Shown piece by piece: positions 14,352 through 17,308 of a stretch of DNA of 17,308 bases. The first letter of the stretch is position 1. The number at the start of each line of letters is the position of its first letter. Made by a program: the position numbers and the translations under genes. The notes beneath the pieces are model-generated. The model saw nothing but the letters and a program-made list of their open reading frames with translations. It was not told where the DNA came from and searched no databases. Origin of the DNA: JANWKA01 sp035533815 (GTDB taxonomy: Bacteria; Bacteroidota; Bacteroidia; Chitinophagales; Chitinophagaceae); contig DATLTB010000083.1 in the NCBI GenBank assembly GCA_035533815.1, positions 1 through 17,308 of the forward strand. The letters are read 5' to 3'.

Positions 14352-16772
14352 TTACTCCGTACGCAGATTCTTTATCGGATTAGCCATGGCGGCCTTGATG
14401 GCCTGAAAACAGATGGTGATCAGGGAGATTAATGCCAAAGTTATTCCCGCTACAGGGAAAATCCACCAGGAGATTTCTGTTCTGTAGGCATAGTTCTGCA
14501 GCCATTTATTCATGCTCCACCAGGCGATTGGCCACGCCAGGGGAATTGAAATCAGGACCAGTTTTAAAAAATCCCCTGAAAGCATACTGACAATATCAGA
14601 TACCTTGGCGCCAAGCACTTTGCGGATACCTATTTCTTTGGTACGTTGTTCGGCGGCATAAGTAGTCAACCCAAAAAGCCCCAGGCAAGCGATGAAAATG
14701 GCCAGTCCGGAGAAAATTCCGAGTAAAGTCCCTGCTTTTTGTTCCGACAAGTAAGTGTCATATACCCGCTCATTGAGGAAAGAATAGGTTAGGGGTACCG
14801 GCGGATCAAAAGATTCCCACTGCTTTTTCATGCGGGTTAACAGGGCGGCGATATGCCTTGTTTTCACCTTAACTATCGTTGTGCCGGAATTGCTACCCAA
14901 CACCATGACCAATGGGGAGATCAGTTCGCGCAAGGAATTAAAATGAAAATCCCTTACCATCCCAATGACATGGTAAGTCAGCATAGTTCCATCATTTTTT
15001 CTGCGGTTTATGATATGACCAAGGGCTTTGTTGCCCCAGCCGAAGGCTCGGGCGGCAGTTTCATTGATAATGATCGCTGAAGAATCTGTACCAAAAGCCC
15101 TGGAGAAATTTCTTCCCGCTGCAAGATGCATTCCCATGGTGGGTAGGTAATTTTCATCCACATCATAGCGCAAAGTCTTTACCAGATGGGTGTTTTGATG
15201 ATCCGGGTATACATAGAAGACATCCATATAGCTGGATCCGGCAGGAAGGAAGCCGGAAGCACTTACATTTTCCACCAGCGGATCCCGGAGTAACTGCTGG
15301 CGAAATGCCTCCTGATTTTTACCCAGCCACCCGGTTTCTGGCAAAACCATGACCTGGTTCTTGTCATACCCTAAATTAATTTCCCGCATAAAAACCAGCT
15401 GCTTGTAAACCACGATTGTACTGATAATCAGGATAATGGAAATTAAAAACTGGAATACCACCAGACCACTGCGTATTCCCATGCCTCCATGACCGGAACT
15501 GGATCGGCCTTTAAGCACAGTGACCGGCTGAAATGAAGAAAGATAGAAGGCCGGATAGCTTCCCCCTAAAATGGCCGTCAGTATTAACAGGAGCAGGAGC
15601 CCAAAAATTATTTGGGGATAAGAAGACTGGGAAATAAGGATATTCGCACCGGATAGCTCATTAAAGTAAGGAAATACCAGGATTACGATTCCTATAGCAA
15701 GCAGCAAAGCGATGGCCGTTACCAGGAATGACTCCAGCATAAATTGTCCGATGAGCCCTGTTTTTGAGCAGCCCAGTACTTTGCGTAATCCTACTTCCCT
15801 TGCCCGGCCGGAAGCACCTGCTGTGCAAAGGTTCACGTAATTGATGCAGGCGATGAATAAAATAAATGCAGCGATTATCCCGAAAATATATACATCCCTG
15901 TAATCACCCCCGGGTTCGAGCCCATTCGTAAAATTTGAATGCAGGTGTATATCAGTCAGGGGTTGTAAATAAAGACCAATATTATTCCCATTCTTCCTGA
16001 ATTGATAGATCGTCATTCCCATTGCCTGTTGCATCTGCGGGCCAATATATTTATTCACTATCCCAGGCAGTTTGTCCTGCAGTTTTTTATAATCATAACC
16101 CTTGGGAAGCACCAGGTAGGTATAGTACCCTGATTCCATAAATGAATTGGACCTGGAATCCGGCAAACTTTCCATAGAAGCAAAGAAATCAAAATGAAAA
16201 TGGGAATTGGCCGGAACCTGATCAATTTCCCCCGTAACCCTGAAGGATGTTTTCTGGTTTGAAAATCTCAGCAACTTTCCCAAAGGTTCTTCGGTCCCGA
16301 AATACTTCTCAGCCATTGTCCTGGTGATAACGATTGTATTGGGTTGCAGCAGCGCTGTTTTTTTATTTCCTTCAAGAAAAGGGAGCGTAAATACCTGGAA
16401 AAAATTAGGATCGACAAACGCAATCGCGTTTTCCTTAAAGCTTTTGTTTTGATAGGCAATAATCGAAGAACTGCTTTTGACTAATCTGGTCGCCTGTAGT
16501 ACCTCAGGAAAAGATTCTTTTAAGGTTTTGGCTACAGGCGCCATTACATTGGCTTCCCTGATTTTTTGTCCACGTACATTTCCCCGAAACACCACCCGGA
16601 CGATTTGATCAGCCTTGACATTAAATCTGTCGAAACTGAGTTCATACCGGACATAAAGCAAAATGATCAGGCAGGCAGCAATGCCAATGGCCGGCCCAAA
16701 GAGATTGAGGGCAGAGAATTTTTTATTTTTCAGTAAATTCCTAAAGGCTGTTTTGAAGGGTATGTAGATCAT
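14352..16772 (-). CDS. FtsX-like ABC transporter permease (MacB-type, two FtsX domains)
   Basis: This 806-residue inner-membrane permease begins with a cytoplasmic amphipathic stretch and TM1 (about 20-42; NLFGPAIGIAACLIILLYVR). A large periplasmic domain follows to about 285 (MacB-PCD-like). The first FtsX domain comes next, with TMs around 290-315, 340-365 and 385-410 and the motif REVGLRKVLGCS. A fourth segment is at about 430-455, then a second periplasmic domain containing RDFHFNSL. The second FtsX domain has IFIACLGLFGLTTYAAEQ and TKEIGIRKVLGAK, and the protein ends in MANPIKNLRTE. Such permeases couple ATP hydrolysis by a separate LolD/MacB-type ATPase to work on periplasmic or outer-membrane substrates. 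No ATPase or adaptor is encoded here. A decayed paralog lies at 8289-9083. Regulation: a sigma-54-like element and a dyad lie upstream (listed separately). Confidence 0.92.
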   Translation of the reverse strand: MIYIPFKTAFRNLLKNKKFSALNLFGPAIGIAACLIILLYVRYELSFDRFNVKADQIVRVVFRGNVRGQKIREANVMAPVAKTLKESFPEVLQATRLVKSSSSIIAYQNKSFKENAIAFVDPNFFQVFTLPFLEGNKKTALLQPNTIVITRTMAEKYFGTEEPLGKLLRFSNQKTSFRVTGEIDQVPANSHFHFDFFASMESLPDSRSNSFMESGYYTYLVLPKGYDYKKLQDKLPGIVNKYIGPQMQQAMGMTIYQFRKNGNNIGLYLQPLTDIHLHSNFTNGLEPGGDYRDVYIFGIIAAFILFIACINYVNLCTAGASGRAREVGLRKVLGCSKTGLIGQFMLESFLVTAIALLLAIGIVILVFPYFNELSGANILISQSSYPQIIFGLLLLLILTAILGGSYPAFYLSSFQPVTVLKGRSSSGHGGMGIRSGLVVFQFLISIILIISTIVVYKQLVFMREINLGYDKNQVMVLPETGWLGKNQEAFRQQLLRDPLVENVSASGFLPAGSSYMDVFYVYPDHQNTHLVKTLRYDVDENYLPTMGMHLAAGRNFSRAFGTDSSAIIINETAARAFGWGNKALGHIINRRKNDGTMLTYHVIGMVRDFHFNSLRELISPLVMVLGSNSGTTIVKVKTRHIAALLTRMKKQWESFDPPVPLTYSFLNERVYDTYLSEQKAGTLLGIFSGLAIFIACLGLFGLTTYAAEQRTKEIGIRKVLGAKVSDIVSMLSGDFLKLVLISIPLAWPIAWWSMNKWLQNYAYRTEISWWIFPVAGITLALISLITICFQAIKAAMANPIKNLRTE

Positions 16773-16805
16773 GGTAACGATGGCTTGAAGAAGAAAAATA
16801 AACCA

Positions 16806-16820
16806 GCAAACCTAAGACCA
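16806..16820 (-). promoter_or_regulatory. Candidate sigma-54 -24/-12 promoter of the permease
   Basis: Reading the minus strand, TGG, 8 bases, TTGC fits the -24/-12 spacing of sigma-54 promoters (TGG at 16818-16820, TTGC at 16806-16809, exactly 10 bases between GG and GC). Transcription would start near 16795, leaving about a 22-base leader before the ATG at 16772. The bases between the conserved pairs match the consensus only partly. The presence of an upstream dyad supports activator-dependent control. No experiment or activator gene is visible in the window. Confidence 0.45.
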
Positions 16821-16839
16821 GGCATAAATTATATTGAAA

Positions 16840-16870
16840 TAAAGATAATTATATATTTATAACATTACAA
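16840..16870 (-). promoter_or_regulatory. Alternative -33/-7 promoter (weak)
   Basis: On the minus strand TTG (16868-16870), 20 bases, then TATCTTTA (16840-16847) resembles the Bacteroidota -33/-7 consensus (TTG and TAnnTTTG). It is less convincing than the sigma-54-like element because the last base differs. Confidence 0.25.
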
Positions 16871-16872
16871 AT

Positions 16873-16900
16873 GTGTACGATAACGGACACCAGTTGTCCG
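16873..16900. promoter_or_regulatory. Dyad operator candidate, possible activator site
   Basis: GTGTACGATAACGGACAC (16873-16890) is an imperfect palindrome: TGTACG, ATAA, CGGACA has five of six paired bases. The second half CGGACA (16884-16889) also pairs exactly with TGTCCG (16895-16900) across a 5-base gap. A further CGGACAAC lies at 16922-16929. The sites lie about 80-105 bases upstream of the predicted transcription start, where enhancer-binding proteins of the sigma-54 class usually act. Confidence 0.4.
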
Positions 16901-16930
16901 GTTCTGTTACAATGATGGAAGCGGACAACC

Positions 16931-17178
16931 GAAATGAGCCGGTCCAAAACTGGTGGGTCCCTCCAACAATGGTCACGGAAGTGTAGAACCGGATGTTTGG
17001 TAAACTCATGACCTGTTTTGGGGAAATTGAAATCCAGGTTGATATCATTTTGAAATGATGGAGTTTGGGGCCTTCTTTAAAGACGCCATAAATACTACCG
17101 GATAATGGGAAAGCCGGAACCCCCGCTCCAAACAAGAACTGGCTTCGGATAATATTGGGAATAAATAATTATTGCGCT
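16931..17178. other. Intergenic stretch, no gene recognised
   Basis: About 250 bases upstream of the permease control region. Minus-strand open frames of 65 and 92 codons exist, but their translations match no family I know. ATCATTT, TG, AAATGAT (17044-17059) is a small hairpin without a clear role. Confidence 0.4.
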
Positions 17179-17308
17179 GTGCAAAGTCCGTGAGGTGGGG
17201 ATTGAAAATGAAACACCTCAACACGACCCGGCAGGTAACCAATCCTGTCCGATAAGGCCTAGTCAGCCAACGGAAGCGAGTCTTGCGTAGTCACCAGAGA
17301 TGGAGGCA
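17179..17308 (+). ncRNA. 5' part of a probable group II intron (domain I)
   Basis: From about 17179 the sequence has no coding character but reads like domain I of a bacterial group II intron. It begins near GTGCA (group II introns begin GTGYG). A stem pairs GAGGTG (17192-17197) with CACCTC (17214-17219). CAACACGACCCGGCAGG, the TAAGGCCTAGTCAGCC run and AACGGAAGCGAGTCTTGCG resemble stretches I know from group II intron 5' ends, in which a reverse transcriptase gene would follow. The intron continues beyond the window. The 5' boundary and the family are inferred from memory of such sequences. Confidence 0.5.

Noticed and set aside
16857..17242. Two minus-strand open frames (92 and 65 codons) upstream of the permease
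   Set aside because: No recognisable motifs in either, and they cover the putative control region; likely chance frames.
1..17308. A complete defence or other novel multi-gene system
   Set aside because: Apart from the partial tnpB, no nuclease, toxin-antitoxin, reverse transcriptase gene, methylase or CRISPR component was seen; the intact genes are envelope, transport and signalling functions.

Overview
The window looks like a Bacteroidota chromosome, most likely Chitinophagaceae-like (an inference from gene content only). Supporting features are a type IX secretion (T9SS) C-terminal sorting domain, a CarboxypepD_reg-plug-barrel outer-membrane protein, 800-residue FtsX-type permeases, and a LytS/LytTR two-component pair. 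No replication, ribosomal or RNA housekeeping genes are present. The region is accessory and visibly decaying: at least five of its coding stretches are fragments or pseudogenes.

Layout. (1) 1-1213: the 3' end of an IS200/IS605-type tnpB (RNA-guided nuclease family) lies directly against the 3' part of a large surface protein that ends in a T9SS sorting domain. The insertion appears to have split that gene. (2) 1529-3052: a multi-span GT-C-like membrane protein, convergent with an aldo/keto reductase (3099-4049, minus). (3) 4354-5607: an Omp85/BamA-like barrel without POTRA domains, with the remains of a GH3 beta-glucosidase behind it on the minus strand (5621-about 6190, several frameshifts). 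(4) 6230-6997: two unrelated transposase remnants, ISKra4-like (minus) and IS1634-like (plus), meeting head-to-head at a perfect 38-bp palindrome. (5) 7107-8186: a predicted lipoprotein with six NHL repeats. (6) about 8289-9083: a decayed C-terminal half of an FtsX permease, paralogous to the intact one at 14352-16772. (7) 9327-11026: a LytS-like histidine kinase and a LytTR response regulator, translationally overlapped, followed by a TonB-receptor-like outer-membrane protein and a small secreted protein (11142-14216). (8) 14352-16772 minus: an intact FtsX permease, with a sigma-54-like -24/-12 element and a dyad operator upstream. (9) about 17179 to the end: what looks like the 5' part of a group II intron RNA.

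How the genes fit together. The intact genes are mostly envelope functions: outer-membrane barrels, secreted proteins, a permease and a surface-sensing two-component system. The two-component pair and the outer-membrane protein plus small secreted protein run in the same direction and may be functionally linked. The FtsX permease probably works with an ATPase encoded elsewhere and looks separately controlled, probably by a sigma-54 activator. I see no CRISPR array, tRNA, rRNA or recognisable defence island. The most interesting structures are the palindromic junction between two transposases, the hidden GH3 and FtsX pseudogenes, the tnpB 3'-end RNA candidate at its insertion junction, and the putative sigma-54 control region.
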